From a bacterium (GTDB lineage Bacteria; Elusimicrobiota; Elusimicrobia; UBA1565; UBA9628), in NCBI GenBank assembly GCA_021796015.1, contig JAJYOT010000057.1:1-10171 (forward strand): 10,171 nucleotides of DNA, given 5' to 3'. The position numbers and the translations under genes were made by a program. The notes under the pieces were generated by a model. That model was not told the origin of the DNA and made no database searches. It worked only from the letters and a program-made list of their open reading frames with translations. Positions within the stretch are counted from its first letter, which is position 1; each line of letters starts with the position of its first letter. Below, piece after piece: positions 1-6,230 of this stretch.

Positions 1-1550
1 GATTAAAAGCGCATCGAATCATTTCCTCGGACCAAGAAGAAGAAATCTCCATCGATCAAATCAGGCGCGGAGATATTTTAAGGGTTAAGCCCGGCGAGCG
101 GGTTCCCACCGATGGAACCGTTCTTTCCGGACGCAGTTCGGTCGATGAATCTTTGTTGACCGGAGAGGCTTTTCCGGTTGAGAAAAACGCAGGCGCGTCA
201 GTGATCGGCGGAACTCTTAACGGTTCCGGAAGCTTTACGATGAAAGCGGAAAAAGTCGGCTCCGAGACCTTTCTTTCTCAAATGATTCATCTCGTCCTTC
301 AAGCCCAAAAAAGCCGCGCTCAAATTCAAAGGGCGGCGGATGCGGCGGCCGCTTATTTCGCTCCCGCCGTCGTTGGGATTGCGATCGCATCCGGATTTAT
401 TTGGTTTTTTTTCGGGCCACAACCGTCTTTAAGCCATGCCTTACTGAGCGCGATCTCGGTTCTCATCGTGGCCTGCCCCTGCGCCTTGGGGCTTGCCACT
501 CCCATGGCCATCATGGTGGGAACAGGGCGGGCCGCCGAAATGGGCATATTGATTAAAAGCGCGGAAGCCCTCGAAATTCTGGAAAAAGCGGACATTCTCT
601 GCGTCGACAAAACCGGGACCTTGACCGAGGGAAGACCGCGCGTCACGACCATCCTCACCGCGCCGGGTTATGATGAATCGCGGATACTAAGTCTGGCCGC
701 GAGCCTTGAGAAGCTCAGCGAACATCCGCTCGCTTCCGCTATCGTCCAGAGCGCTCAAGACCGCGGCGTTTCTCTTCAGGAGGTCGAACATTTTGAATCT
801 TTCCCCGGAGAAGGCGTAAAAGGCCAAGCGTTAAAACAAACAGTCTTCGTTGGAAGTGAATCTTTTATGGAGAAACATTATATTGATGTCTCTCCCTTAA
901 GAGACGCGGCACGGGAAATTCGCGAAGACGCGCGGGGCGCGGTTTTTGTCGCTGAAGAAAGCCGCGCCATTGGAATCATCGGCGTCTCTGATCCTATAAA
1001 ACCCTCAACTCCCGAAGCCCTCAAAATTTTGGCGCAAGAGGGACTTGAAATCGTGATGCTCACCGGAGACGATTCCGAAACCGCCAAGCGCGTCGCCCAA
1101 AGGCTGGGAATTAAAAATATCAAAGCCGGAATTTTACCCCATCAGAAACAAGAGATCGTCAAGAAATTTCAAAAAAGCGGACGCAAGGTCTTGATGGCGG
1201 GAGACGGGATTAACGACGCGCCGGCTTTGGCGCAAGCGGATGCGGGCATGGCCATGGGAAGCGGATCGGGCGTCGCCCTTCAGAGCGCTCCCATCATTTT
1301 GCTTCATGGAGATTTAAGAGACGCGGCGCGAGCCCGGAGATTATCGAAACTGACCCTACGCAATATTCGACAAAATCTTTTCTGGGCTTTTGGCTATAAC
1401 GCCTTGGCCATTCCCATAGCGGCAGGCGCTCTTTACCCCTTATTGGGATCTATCAGTCTCTTAAACCCTGTGATGGCCGGAGTCCTTATGAGTTTTAGCT
1501 CTGTCTCCGTCGTTCTCAATTCTCTAAGACTCAGAAAAGCAAAGATTTAA
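1..1550 (+). CDS. copA: Copper-type P1B ATPase, C-terminal part (5' end outside window)
   Basis: Heavy-metal-pumping P-type ATPase of the inner membrane, cut by the left edge; the reading frame is open from base 3 and gives 515 residues. Visible in order: the actuator domain with its TGE motif (159-167); a transmembrane helix with the metal-binding CPC motif (474-482); the phosphorylation motif DKTGTLT (606-626); the HP dipeptide of the P1B nucleotide domain (723-728); the hinge motif GDGIND (1200-1217); and two final helices. Those helices carry YN and then MSFSS (1488-1502), matching the Cu(I)-exporter (P1B-1) signature of CPC, YN and MxxSS. The N-terminal metal-binding domains and first helices, about 240-300 residues in typical members, lie outside the window. 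An in-frame TTG at 153 lies inside the actuator domain and is not the start. By family the role is copper efflux or delivery to cuproenzymes. Another soft metal is less likely. The stop overlaps that of the convergent gene. Confidence 0.93.
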   Translation, partial: LKAHRIISSDQEEEISIDQIRRGDILRVKPGERVPTDGTVLSGRSSVDESLLTGEAFPVEKNAGASVIGGTLNGSGSFTMKAEKVGSETFLSQMIHLVLQAQKSRAQIQRAADAAAAYFAPAVVGIAIASGFIWFFFGPQPSLSHALLSAISVLIVACPCALGLATPMAIMVGTGRAAEMGILIKSAEALEILEKADILCVDKTGTLTEGRPRVTTILTAPGYDESRILSLAASLEKLSEHPLASAIVQSAQDRGVSLQEVEHFESFPGEGVKGQALKQTVFVGSESFMEKHYIDVSPLRDAAREIREDARGAVFVAEESRAIGIIGVSDPIKPSTPEALKILAQEGLEIVMLTGDDSETAKRVAQRLGIKNIKAGILPHQKQEIVKKFQKSGRKVLMAGDGINDAPALAQADAGMAMGSGSGVALQSAPIILLHGDLRDAARARRLSKLTLRNIRQNLFWAFGYNALAIPIAAGALYPLLGSISLLNPVMAGVLMSFSSVSVVLNSLRLRKAKI

Positions 1551-2623
1551 TCTCCGCCAAGCGAAGCCAATTCCCGAGACGCTTCTTTTCGATTCTCTGA
1601 ATCGGGATCATTTTTGGCCACCCACTTTAAAAAATCCCGGTATTGAGCCGGATCCATTAATTCCTTAAGTTCAAAGCGGGCGTTCATGCGCCGCACCGGA
1701 TCGGGATTAGTCTTGGCATAGTGAACCAAGATGGGAATCACTTGATGGCTTCGGGAGGCAAAAAGCGCGGTCTCAAGCATGACGCGCTCATTTTCATCGG
1801 TTGTAGCCTGATATTTTTGAATTAGACTCTTGATTTGATTTTCATTTGCGCAAATCCCAATTTTGATCGCCAATTGATGCCGAAGTCCATTGGGGAGTTT
1901 ATTATTTTCGACAATAGAGAGTATTTCGTCATAAGAGTTTTCGAGCACGGAAATGGAAATATCGGTCGCAGCGGCCTCATCAGCCATCGCGCGTTTAGAG
2001 GCGCTGCTACTTTTAGACCACTCCGCCATCAAAGGGAGCGTCTTATCCCAAAAGCGCACCGCGAGTATTCTCGCCACCGAAGGCGCTTTTTCGGCCTGGG
2101 AAACAATGAGCTTAAAGACTTTCTCTCCCTGCCACAAAGCCAAGGCGTCTAACGCTTCATACTGAGCGGTCCACATCTGCCTGTCTTTAAGAAGCGTCGC
2201 CTGTTCAAGACTTGAAAATTTAAATTTAGATTTGGCGATTTTTTCGATTAAGGGCAAAGCCCGCTGAGAACGCAATTGGAAAGCCCCTTGAATGGCGAAT
2301 AAGAGGATTTGAGGATCTTTGTGCGACAAATACCCGAGAAAAACGGAGGCGAGTTCATGATTAGGGCCCTTAAGCAAGGACAAAGAACTCATCACAGCGG
2401 ATCGCGCCATCGGCTGAGGATAGCGCATGTAGAGATCAAAATCGTATTGAACGTCAATGGGGGTTACAGGGGCAGTGCGCGCGACTTCTCTAAGGATTTT
2501 CTCTTTTTCTCCCTTATCAATGGCCTGGTAATAGGAACGACAGAGAGACACAACCGGCGGATGAGAGGGCGAAAAAGTCTGAGCCCATAAGTTCGAGCTA
2601 ATTAAGAAAATAATTATTTTCAT
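1547..2623 (-). CDS. Exported HEAT-repeat-like protein of unknown function
   Basis: I do not recognise a specific family for this 358-residue protein. The N-terminus has a Lys followed by a short hydrophobic stretch (residues 3-8) and a possible signal-peptidase site after Ala14 (LWA|Q), so export to the periplasm is likely, although the signal is short. The rest is helix-rich. It has alternating Leu/Ala-rich helical pairs resembling HEAT or PBS-lyase-type repeats, clearest at residues 73-132 and 279-356, where short helices are separated by turns such as HKDP, NPDP and NDPD. Such scaffolds usually bind protein partners; no catalytic motif is visible. Its start overlaps the stop of the upstream nagZ-like gene as ATGA, so translation is probably coupled to it. 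This also fixes the start, which lacks a separate leader. The 3' end shares the palindrome TTAA with the stop of the convergent ATPase gene. Confidence 0.8.
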   Translation of the reverse strand: MKIIIFLISSNLWAQTFSPSHPPVVSLCRSYYQAIDKGEKEKILREVARTAPVTPIDVQYDFDLYMRYPQPMARSAVMSSLSLLKGPNHELASVFLGYLSHKDPQILLFAIQGAFQLRSQRALPLIEKIAKSKFKFSSLEQATLLKDRQMWTAQYEALDALALWQGEKVFKLIVSQAEKAPSVARILAVRFWDKTLPLMAEWSKSSSASKRAMADEAAATDISISVLENSYDEILSIVENNKLPNGLRHQLAIKIGICANENQIKSLIQKYQATTDENERVMLETALFASRSHQVIPILVHYAKTNPDPVRRMNARFELKELMDPAQYRDFLKWVAKNDPDSENRKEASRELASLGGD

Positions 2624-4071
2624 TTTAGAATCACCTTGAGAACAGCTTCTATTTGAGATTTTCGGTCTCCGGCCATATCAATGACCGCGAGGCCTTTATT
2701 AATTAATGACAAATCGGAGTTGCCTCTCATCAAAAGAACCGTGGTTTTATCCGCCGCTCTTTGACTGAGAAGTTCTAAGACTTTCTTCTGTCCAGGAAAG
2801 CGGCGCGCCTCGAAACAGAAAAATATAATTTGATCGGCCTTCTTAACCATCGGACGCAAAAAACCTACTTCTTTCCCCTTGACGGGCGTTTCCAACAGTT
2901 GGAATGCGCCCTTTTTTTTAAAATATCCTTTTAACCAACGAATGGGGCCGCGAGGGCCGCCTTCAAAGACGAAGGAAGACTTAACTTCTGAAAAGTTAGG
3001 AAATAAGACCAGAATTGAATTTTTCCTAGGGTCTAAGGGAAACTCCCAGCTCCCTGGTCTGAGCACGCGAAGGGCTTTATCCGCGATCAAGGCAACGAGA
3101 TTGCCTGAATGCAGGGACTCCGAACCTTGGAAATGGCGAATTTTCCTTTGATTTAAAATGGAAGAAATTCTTTTTTCATCCACAAAGCCCGCCACGGCTT
3201 CCTTGACCTGATTTTGAAGAGACAAATTGGCATCGGAAAAAATCAATAAATCATGTCCCGCTTGAAGAGCTTTCACCGCCGCCTGCGCAGGGCTTAAACC
3301 GCTTTTGATGACCGCGCCCATCGACAAATCATCTGAAAGCGCAAGACCCCGAAATCCCATTTTTTTTCTCAAAAGTTCAGTGACAATTTTTTTTGAGAAA
3401 GTCGCTAGTTCCACATCAAGCGCGGGATAATGAATATGAGAAGTCATTACGCATTTGACTTTCGCCTTCAGCGCCGCCGCGAAGGGAATCAAGTGGCGAT
3501 TAAAAATTTGGGAACGGGAAGCATGAATTTTAGGAATTAAAAGGTGAGGATCCAGGGTCGCATCCCCCATTCCAGGAAAATGCTTGGCGCAAGCCCAAAC
3601 ATGATGGTCTTGAAGCCCACGAATAAAATTTTTTCCGATCATGGCCACTTCTCGGGGGCTTTCCCCAAAGGAGCGAATTCCGATGCCTGGATTATAAGAC
3701 TCTCCGCTTAAATCCAAAACCGGAGCGAAATTAAGCGCGATTCCCAAAGCGGAAAGTTCCAGCGCCATTTGACGCCCCACCGCGTAAGCCAAATCTTTAT
3801 TTTCGGCCTTTCCAATCGCCTGCGCGCTGGGGAAAAGAGTAACCCCCTTGGAAAAGCGAACGACATTTCCCCCTTCATGATCAATCGTCCAAAGAAGAGA
3901 ACGCCCCATGGCCTCATTCGCATCTCGAATCAAGGAAGAAACTTGGTGAGGCGAATAAATATTTCGGGCCAGAAGTAAAATACCCGCCGGGTTAATTTTT
4001 TTTAAATGGGCGACTAAGGCCCGGCTGACTTTTTTGCCTTCAATTCCAATGATGAGAGGACTTACATTCAT
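2620..4071 (-). CDS. nagZ: NagZ-like family 3 glycoside hydrolase (beta-N-acetylglucosaminidase)
   Basis: By family, cytoplasmic NagZ removes GlcNAc from GlcNAc-anhydro-muropeptides in peptidoglycan recycling. The 483-residue protein has no signal peptide. The N-terminal TIM barrel (about 1-315) shows DHEGG (64-68, substrate binding), IRSFG (132-136), KHFPG (163-167), the Asp174-Pro-His176 acid/base dyad of the NagZ subfamily, and SDDLSM (246-251), whose first Asp, 247, is the expected nucleophile. Two positions are unusual: the usual HFPGHG reads HFPGMG, and the usual DSH reads DPH, though the dyad residues themselves are kept. The protein is about 140 residues longer than E. coli NagZ (341). 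Residues 325-483 look like a reduced GH3 C-terminal domain, as in Gram-positive two-domain NagZ proteins. An AGGA lies 8 nt before the ATG, but it also overlaps a TAGGAT -10-like hexamer. The next gene starts inside this gene's stop codon. Confidence 0.88.
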   Translation of the reverse strand: MNVSPLIIGIEGKKVSRALVAHLKKINPAGILLLARNIYSPHQVSSLIRDANEAMGRSLLWTIDHEGGNVVRFSKGVTLFPSAQAIGKAENKDLAYAVGRQMALELSALGIALNFAPVLDLSGESYNPGIGIRSFGESPREVAMIGKNFIRGLQDHHVWACAKHFPGMGDATLDPHLLIPKIHASRSQIFNRHLIPFAAALKAKVKCVMTSHIHYPALDVELATFSKKIVTELLRKKMGFRGLALSDDLSMGAVIKSGLSPAQAAVKALQAGHDLLIFSDANLSLQNQVKEAVAGFVDEKRISSILNQRKIRHFQGSESLHSGNLVALIADKALRVLRPGSWEFPLDPRKNSILVLFPNFSEVKSSFVFEGGPRGPIRWLKGYFKKKGAFQLLETPVKGKEVGFLRPMVKKADQIIFFCFEARRFPGQKKVLELLSQRAADKTTVLLMRGNSDLSLINKGLAVIDMAGDRKSQIEAVLKVILK

Positions 4072-4088
4072 TTAAGAAATCCTAACAT
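4061..4088 (+). promoter_or_regulatory. Candidate promoter of the CoA-binding-protein gene
   Basis: CTTACA (4061-4066, 4 of 6 to TTGACA) and TAACAT (4083-4088, 4 of 6 to TATAAT) are separated by 16 nt. Transcription would start near 4095 and give a leader of about 22 nt holding the Shine-Dalgarno sequence of the gene at 4118. The promoter overlaps the first codon of nagZ, and its -10 shares the central TA with the opposite-strand TAGGAT. Confidence 0.4.
4079..4084 (-). promoter_or_regulatory. Candidate -10 element for nagZ
   Basis: Read on the minus strand, TAGGAT (4 of 6 matches to TATAAT) lies 7 nt before the nagZ ATG. No convincing -35 is seen 16-18 nt upstream. The embedded AGGA could instead be a Shine-Dalgarno sequence, so the two readings compete. 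Confidence 0.3.
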
Positions 4089-4117
4089 TTTGTAGAATGG
4101 ACCCGGAGGGGAAATAT

Positions 4118-4561
4118 ATGAATTTGAAATCAGGAGAAGCCTGTCGACTCTCGGGAAGATCAGATGATTTGGAGACGATTAAAAAAATTTTAACTTACAA
4201 AACCATCGCAGTCGTTGGTTGCTCGCCTAAACCAGAACGCCCCAGCCATTCGGTCGCCGCTTATCTCAAAGAAGAAGGCTATAAAATCATCCCTGTTAAT
4301 CCCGGGCACAAGGAAATCCTAGGTGAAAAGTGCTACTCCTCACTTTTAGATATCCCAGGAAACGTGGACATCGTCGATGTATTTAGAAAATCAGAAGAAG
4401 TTTTGCCCATCATCCAAGAGGCGATCGCGATCAAGGCTAAAGCTCTGTGGCTTCAAGACGGCATTTCTCACCCCGAGGGAGAAGCTTTGGCAAAAAAAGC
4501 CGGGCTTTTGGTGATCTCCAACGATTGTCTGGGACGCAGACGATCCCAACTCAAATCTTAA
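4118..4561 (+). CDS. CoA-binding domain protein (YccU-like, CoA_binding_2 family)
   Basis: A 147-residue, single-domain Rossmann-fold protein. It shows the nucleotide-binding loop IAVVGCSPKPERPSH (30-44), the second-strand signature VNP (60-62), DIVDVFR (84-90), WLQDGI (111-116) and a late Cys (137), which match small cytoplasmic CoA-binding proteins such as E. coli YccU (137 residues). This domain is also the N-terminal fold of succinyl-CoA ligase alpha subunits, but the catalytic histidine domain is absent. The physiological role of the family is not well established; CoA binding is the usual annotation. I prefer the ATG at 4118, because GGAGGGG (4105-4111) sits 6 nt before it, over the in-frame ATG at 4097, which has no ribosome site. 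The usual family ending with DRC reads NDC here. The gene ends one base before the stop of convergent bioY. Confidence 0.85.
   Translation: MNLKSGEACRLSGRSDDLETIKKILTYKTIAVVGCSPKPERPSHSVAAYLKEEGYKIIPVNPGHKEILGEKCYSSLLDIPGNVDIVDVFRKSEEVLPIIQEAIAIKAKALWLQDGISHPEGEALAKKAGLLVISNDCLGRRRSQLKS
4492..4509 (-). terminator. Weak candidate terminator for bioY, inside the opposing gene
   Basis: On the minus strand, AAAAGC, loop CCG and GCTTTT form a 6-bp stem whose 3' arm runs into seven T (4498-4492). It begins about 54 nt after the bioY stop, within the 3' part of the CoA-binding gene. Only two GC pairs close it, so it is a weak call. Confidence 0.3.
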
Positions 4562-4562
4562 T

Positions 4563-5153
4563 TTACTTTTTTCGGACTAGACGCCAACCCAAGGGAAGAA
4601 GCCCGGCAGCCAGGCAAGACTTAAGGATATCCCCGACTAAAAAAGGATAAAGACCTTCCGCGAGCAAATGACTCTTAGGAACATAAAAGGCGAGAACAAC
4701 TAAACCTAAAGCCAAAATAACGAAACTCCCCAGCATCATTTGAAGGAAAGCCGTTAAGGGATCGCGATCCCACCCTCTCTCAGAAAGAATCCCAGTCAAA
4801 TAAGCGGCCGGCAAAAACCCCATCAAATATCCTCCCGTCGCGCCTAAAAAAACATGCCAACCGGAAGACGCTCCTGCGAAAAAGGGAAATCCGACGGCGC
4901 CCATCGCCAAATAGATTCCGACGCTGAGGAGCCCTCGTCTAGGCCCCAACAAAGCCGCGGAAAAAAGAACTCCAAAGGTTGAGCCCGTCAAGGGAACGGG
5001 AGTAAACGGAAGGGGAATCGTAATCTGCGCGCAAAGGGCCATTAGAAACGCCGCCCCTAAGACCCAAAGAGCCGAGGAAACGCTCATGGTCTTTGGAGAA
5101 ATATTCTCGGAAAAAGAAGAAATACGGGAACCGTAGATAATCGAGGAATTCAT
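4563..5153 (-). CDS. bioY: BioY biotin transporter substrate-binding (S) component
   Basis: Integral membrane protein that binds biotin. Members act with the ECF energizing module (AT and ATPase subunits) or alone. The 196 residues are strongly hydrophobic with about six helices. BioY signatures seen: AQITIPLPFTPVPLTG (42-57), LLGPRRG (68-74), GFPFFAG (88-94), GATGGYLMGF (104-113) and PFLVGDILK (170-178). The length fits the family (about 180-200). No energizing-subunit or biotin-synthesis gene is in the window, so this is a stand-alone bioY here. I see no recognisable BirA-type operator upstream. The ATG at 5153 has no Shine-Dalgarno sequence, and a TAAGAT hexamer ends 6 nt before it. An in-frame ATG at Met23 also lacks a ribosome site and lies just before the first helix, so the first 22 polar residues are less certain. 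The gene lies 88 nt downstream of the cold-shock gene but behind that gene's terminator. Confidence 0.92.
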   Translation of the reverse strand: MNSSIIYGSRISSFSENISPKTMSVSSALWVLGAAFLMALCAQITIPLPFTPVPLTGSTFGVLFSAALLGPRRGLLSVGIYLAMGAVGFPFFAGASSGWHVFLGATGGYLMGFLPAAYLTGILSERGWDRDPLTAFLQMMLGSFVILALGLVVLAFYVPKSHLLAEGLYPFLVGDILKSCLAAGLLPLGWRLVRKK

Positions 5154-5159
5154 GGTTTT

Positions 5160-5188
5160 ATCTTACTTTTTTTCGACTGAAAATACAA
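5160..5188 (-). promoter_or_regulatory. Candidate bioY promoter giving a leaderless mRNA
   Basis: On the minus strand, TTGTAT (5188-5183) and TAAGAT (5165-5160) are 17 nt apart. The -10 ends 6 nt before the bioY ATG, so transcription would begin at or next to the start codon. The -35 overlaps the end of the cold-shock terminator. Each hexamer matches the consensus only partly (3 and 4 of 6). Confidence 0.4.
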
Positions 5189-5216
5189 AACCCGCCGAAA
5201 AATTTCAGCGGGTTTT
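5187..5216 (-). terminator. Rho-independent terminator of the cold-shock gene, probably bidirectional
   Basis: The arms 5187-5200 and 5203-5216 are complementary over 14 positions, with one G-T-type pair. The GC core is CCCGC/GCGGG, and the flanking AAAA/TTTT gives a T-rich tail on either strand. It begins 25 nt after the cold-shock stop on the minus strand. Its symmetry means it could also stop plus-strand transcripts that read antisense through bioY. Confidence 0.85.
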
Positions 5217-5241
5217 GTTTAAGAACGCCTACTGAAGGCGC

Positions 5242-5445
5242 TTAGAGCTTTTTAACGTTGGTCGCTCTGGGACCTTTGTCCGATTGCTGGATTTCGAACT
5301 CAACCGATTGATTCTCGGCCAAGGTCTTAAATCCATCGCCCGTAATGGCGCTGTGATGGACAAACAAGTCCTTCGAACCGTCGTCCGGGGTGATGAACCC
5401 GAAGCCCTTCTGATCATTGAACCACTTCACTTTTCCTGTAGGCAT
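5242..5445 (-). CDS. csp: Cold-shock domain protein (CspA family)
   Basis: A 67-residue single cold-shock domain that binds single-stranded RNA and DNA. Family members melt mRNA secondary structure and act as RNA chaperones, not always in response to cold. Visible: the start GKVKWFN (4-10), RNP1 KGFGFI (13-18), RNP2 DLFVHHS (26-32), and the conserved C-terminal GPRATNV (58-64). The length is exactly typical. AGAGGA lies 11 nt before the ATG, and a second AGGA directly abuts it. The gene has its own extended -10 promoter, a 70-nt leader with two GC-rich hairpins and a strong terminator, so it is a monocistronic unit. Leader-based control is plausible, as for E. coli cspA, but no recognisable cold-box sequence was found. 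Confidence 0.96.
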   Translation of the reverse strand: MPTGKVKWFNDQKGFGFITPDDGSKDLFVHHSAITGDGFKTLAENQSVEFEIQQSDKGPRATNVKKL

Positions 5446-5515
5446 TCCTATTACTATCCTCTTTCTTTACTGATAATGGCCGCAAAACGGCGCGGCAGGC
5501 CTTGAATTAAGGCCT
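5446..5515 (-). promoter_or_regulatory. Structured 5' leader of the cold-shock mRNA
   Basis: The predicted transcript starts at A5515 on the minus strand, 7 nt after the -10 box. It begins directly with a perfect 7-bp hairpin (arms 5509-5515 and 5497-5503, 5-nt loop), followed by a 5-bp all-GC stem (arms 5492-5496 and 5479-5483, 8-nt loop). The rest up to the ATG is A-rich and open. A 5'-terminal hairpin may protect the mRNA; thermosensing or translational control is also possible. I do not match it to a named RNA family. Confidence 0.5.
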
Positions 5516-5521
5516 AGTTTT

Positions 5522-5549
5522 ATTATAGCACGAATTCCGATAGTTACAA
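5522..5549 (-). promoter_or_regulatory. Cold-shock gene promoter (extended -10)
   Basis: Minus strand: TTGTAA (5549-5544, 4 of 6 to TTGACA), a 16-nt spacer, and a perfect TATAAT (5527-5522) preceded by TGC, giving the extended -10 TGCTATAAT. It is the best sigma-70-type promoter in the window and faces the cold-shock gene. Confidence 0.8.
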
Positions 5550-5575
5550 CGAAGAAAATCGTTATTTTTTGTCGC

Positions 5576-5587
5576 TAAGAATTCTTA
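5576..5587. repeat. 12-bp perfect palindrome upstream of the cold-shock promoter
   Basis: TAAGAATTCTTA is self-complementary over its full length and is centred about 66 bp upstream of the predicted cold-shock transcription start. It lies in the 229-bp gap between csp and coaD, where no gene is visible. It might be a protein-binding site or chance in AT-rich DNA. Confidence 0.3.
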
Positions 5588-5651
5588 AAGCATATAGCCC
5601 TAATCGTAAATTTTGAACCCTTCTCTAAAAAAATAAAAACCAAGTAAACGC

Positions 5652-5675
5652 AAAAGGCGATGGAAAACGGCTTTT
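5652..5675 (-). terminator. Candidate terminator of coaD
   Basis: On the minus strand, AAAAGCCG (5675-5668) and CGCCTTTT (5659-5652) pair with one C-C mismatch around an 8-nt loop, and the 3' arm ends in TTTT. The hairpin begins at the last base of the coaD stop codon. The stem is weak, so the call is tentative. Confidence 0.4.
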
Positions 5676-6178
5676 TATTTTCCGGGAAGCTCGAATTTTT
5701 CCTTCAACTTTTTCGAGATATCCGGTAAAACAAAAGGCTCAACCGAAGCCCCCAGCCGAGCTACCTCTTTGACCATTGAAGAAGCAAAATACGTATAGCG
5801 TTCATCCGGCATCAAGAAAACGGTCTCGACATCCGGATAAAGAGTCCTGTTAAAAGACGCCAATTGAAATTCATAGTCCATATCGCTGACCACCCGAAGA
5901 CCCCGAATCAATACCCTAATTTTGTTCTCGCGCAAATAATCCACCAGAAGCCCGGAAAAAAGTTCCGCCTGAACATTGGGAATTTTTTGAATCGCCTGGC
6001 GAACCATGCCTAGTCGCTCCTCGGCTAAAAACGTATGCTTCTTAGCCGGATTGTCCGCAACCGCGACGATCACCCGCTCAAATATTTTAGCGGCGCGAAA
6101 AACGATGTCCAAATGCCCCAAGGTTGGGGGATCAAAACTTCCTGGATACACCGCGATGCGGCTGGTTGAATTAGGCAT
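5675..6178 (-). CDS. coaD: Phosphopantetheine adenylyltransferase
   Basis: CoaD catalyses the fourth step of coenzyme A synthesis: 4'-phosphopantetheine plus ATP gives dephospho-CoA and pyrophosphate, in the cytoplasm. The 167 residues match the family length (about 160). The nucleotidyltransferase motif GSFDPPTLGH (13-22) has the catalytic-site His22; RGLR (92-95) and SDMDYEFQLA (98-107) form the substrate pocket; and SSMVKE (133-138) corresponds to the ISSTxVRE-type motif. The ATG at 6178 is the only plausible start, since the fold begins at residue 7. No Shine-Dalgarno sequence precedes it, and a TAAATT hexamer ends 6 nt before it. It is divergent from the HD-GYP gene with a 52-nt gap. Its frequent partner rsmD is not beside it here. 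Confidence 0.96.
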   Translation of the reverse strand: MPNSTSRIAVYPGSFDPPTLGHLDIVFRAAKIFERVIVAVADNPAKKHTFLAEERLGMVRQAIQKIPNVQAELFSGLLVDYLRENKIRVLIRGLRVVSDMDYEFQLASFNRTLYPDVETVFLMPDERYTYFASSMVKEVARLGASVEPFVLPDISKKLKEKFELPGK

Positions 6179-6184
6179 ACGAAG

Positions 6185-6190
6185 AATTTA
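6185..6190 (-). promoter_or_regulatory. Candidate -10 element for coaD
   Basis: Minus-strand TAAATT (4 of 6 to TATAAT) ends 6 nt before the coaD ATG, the spacing expected for a leaderless mRNA. No good -35 is visible at 16-18 nt, so support rests mainly on position and on the missing ribosome site. Confidence 0.3.
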
Positions 6191-6211
6191 CAAAAAAGAG
6201 GACCTTCTTTT

Positions 6212-6220
6212 TGCTAACAT
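6212..6220 (+). promoter_or_regulatory. Candidate extended -10 for the HD-GYP operon
   Basis: TGCTAACAT is a TGN-extended -10 with hexamer TAACAT (6215-6220). It ends 7 nt before GTG 6228 and 10 nt before ATG 6231. No -35 is well placed; TTTACA (6187-6192) is 22 nt away, too far for a standard promoter. Confidence 0.4.
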
Positions 6221-6230
6221 CGTTTCAGTG

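Noticed and set aside
153..422. TTG start at 153 for the ATPase and minus-strand frames at 198-422 and 353-658
   Set aside because: The frame continues upstream through clear actuator-domain sequence to the window edge, so 153 is internal. The minus-strand frames are antisense shadows without protein-like composition or a ribosome site.
1..561. 12-base direct repeat (GATTAAAAGCGC at 1-12 and 550-561)
   Set aside because: Both copies are within coding sequence in different frames; most likely chance.
5154..5241. BirA operator or biotin-responsive riboswitch upstream of bioY
   Set aside because: The gap is only 88 nt and is filled by the cold-shock terminator and a candidate promoter. No long inverted repeat of the BirA type was found.
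6006..6230. N-terminal extension of the HD-GYP protein upstream of 6228
   Set aside because: It is antisense to coaD, has no domain-like sequence, and the natural membrane-anchor helix begins right after ATG 6231.
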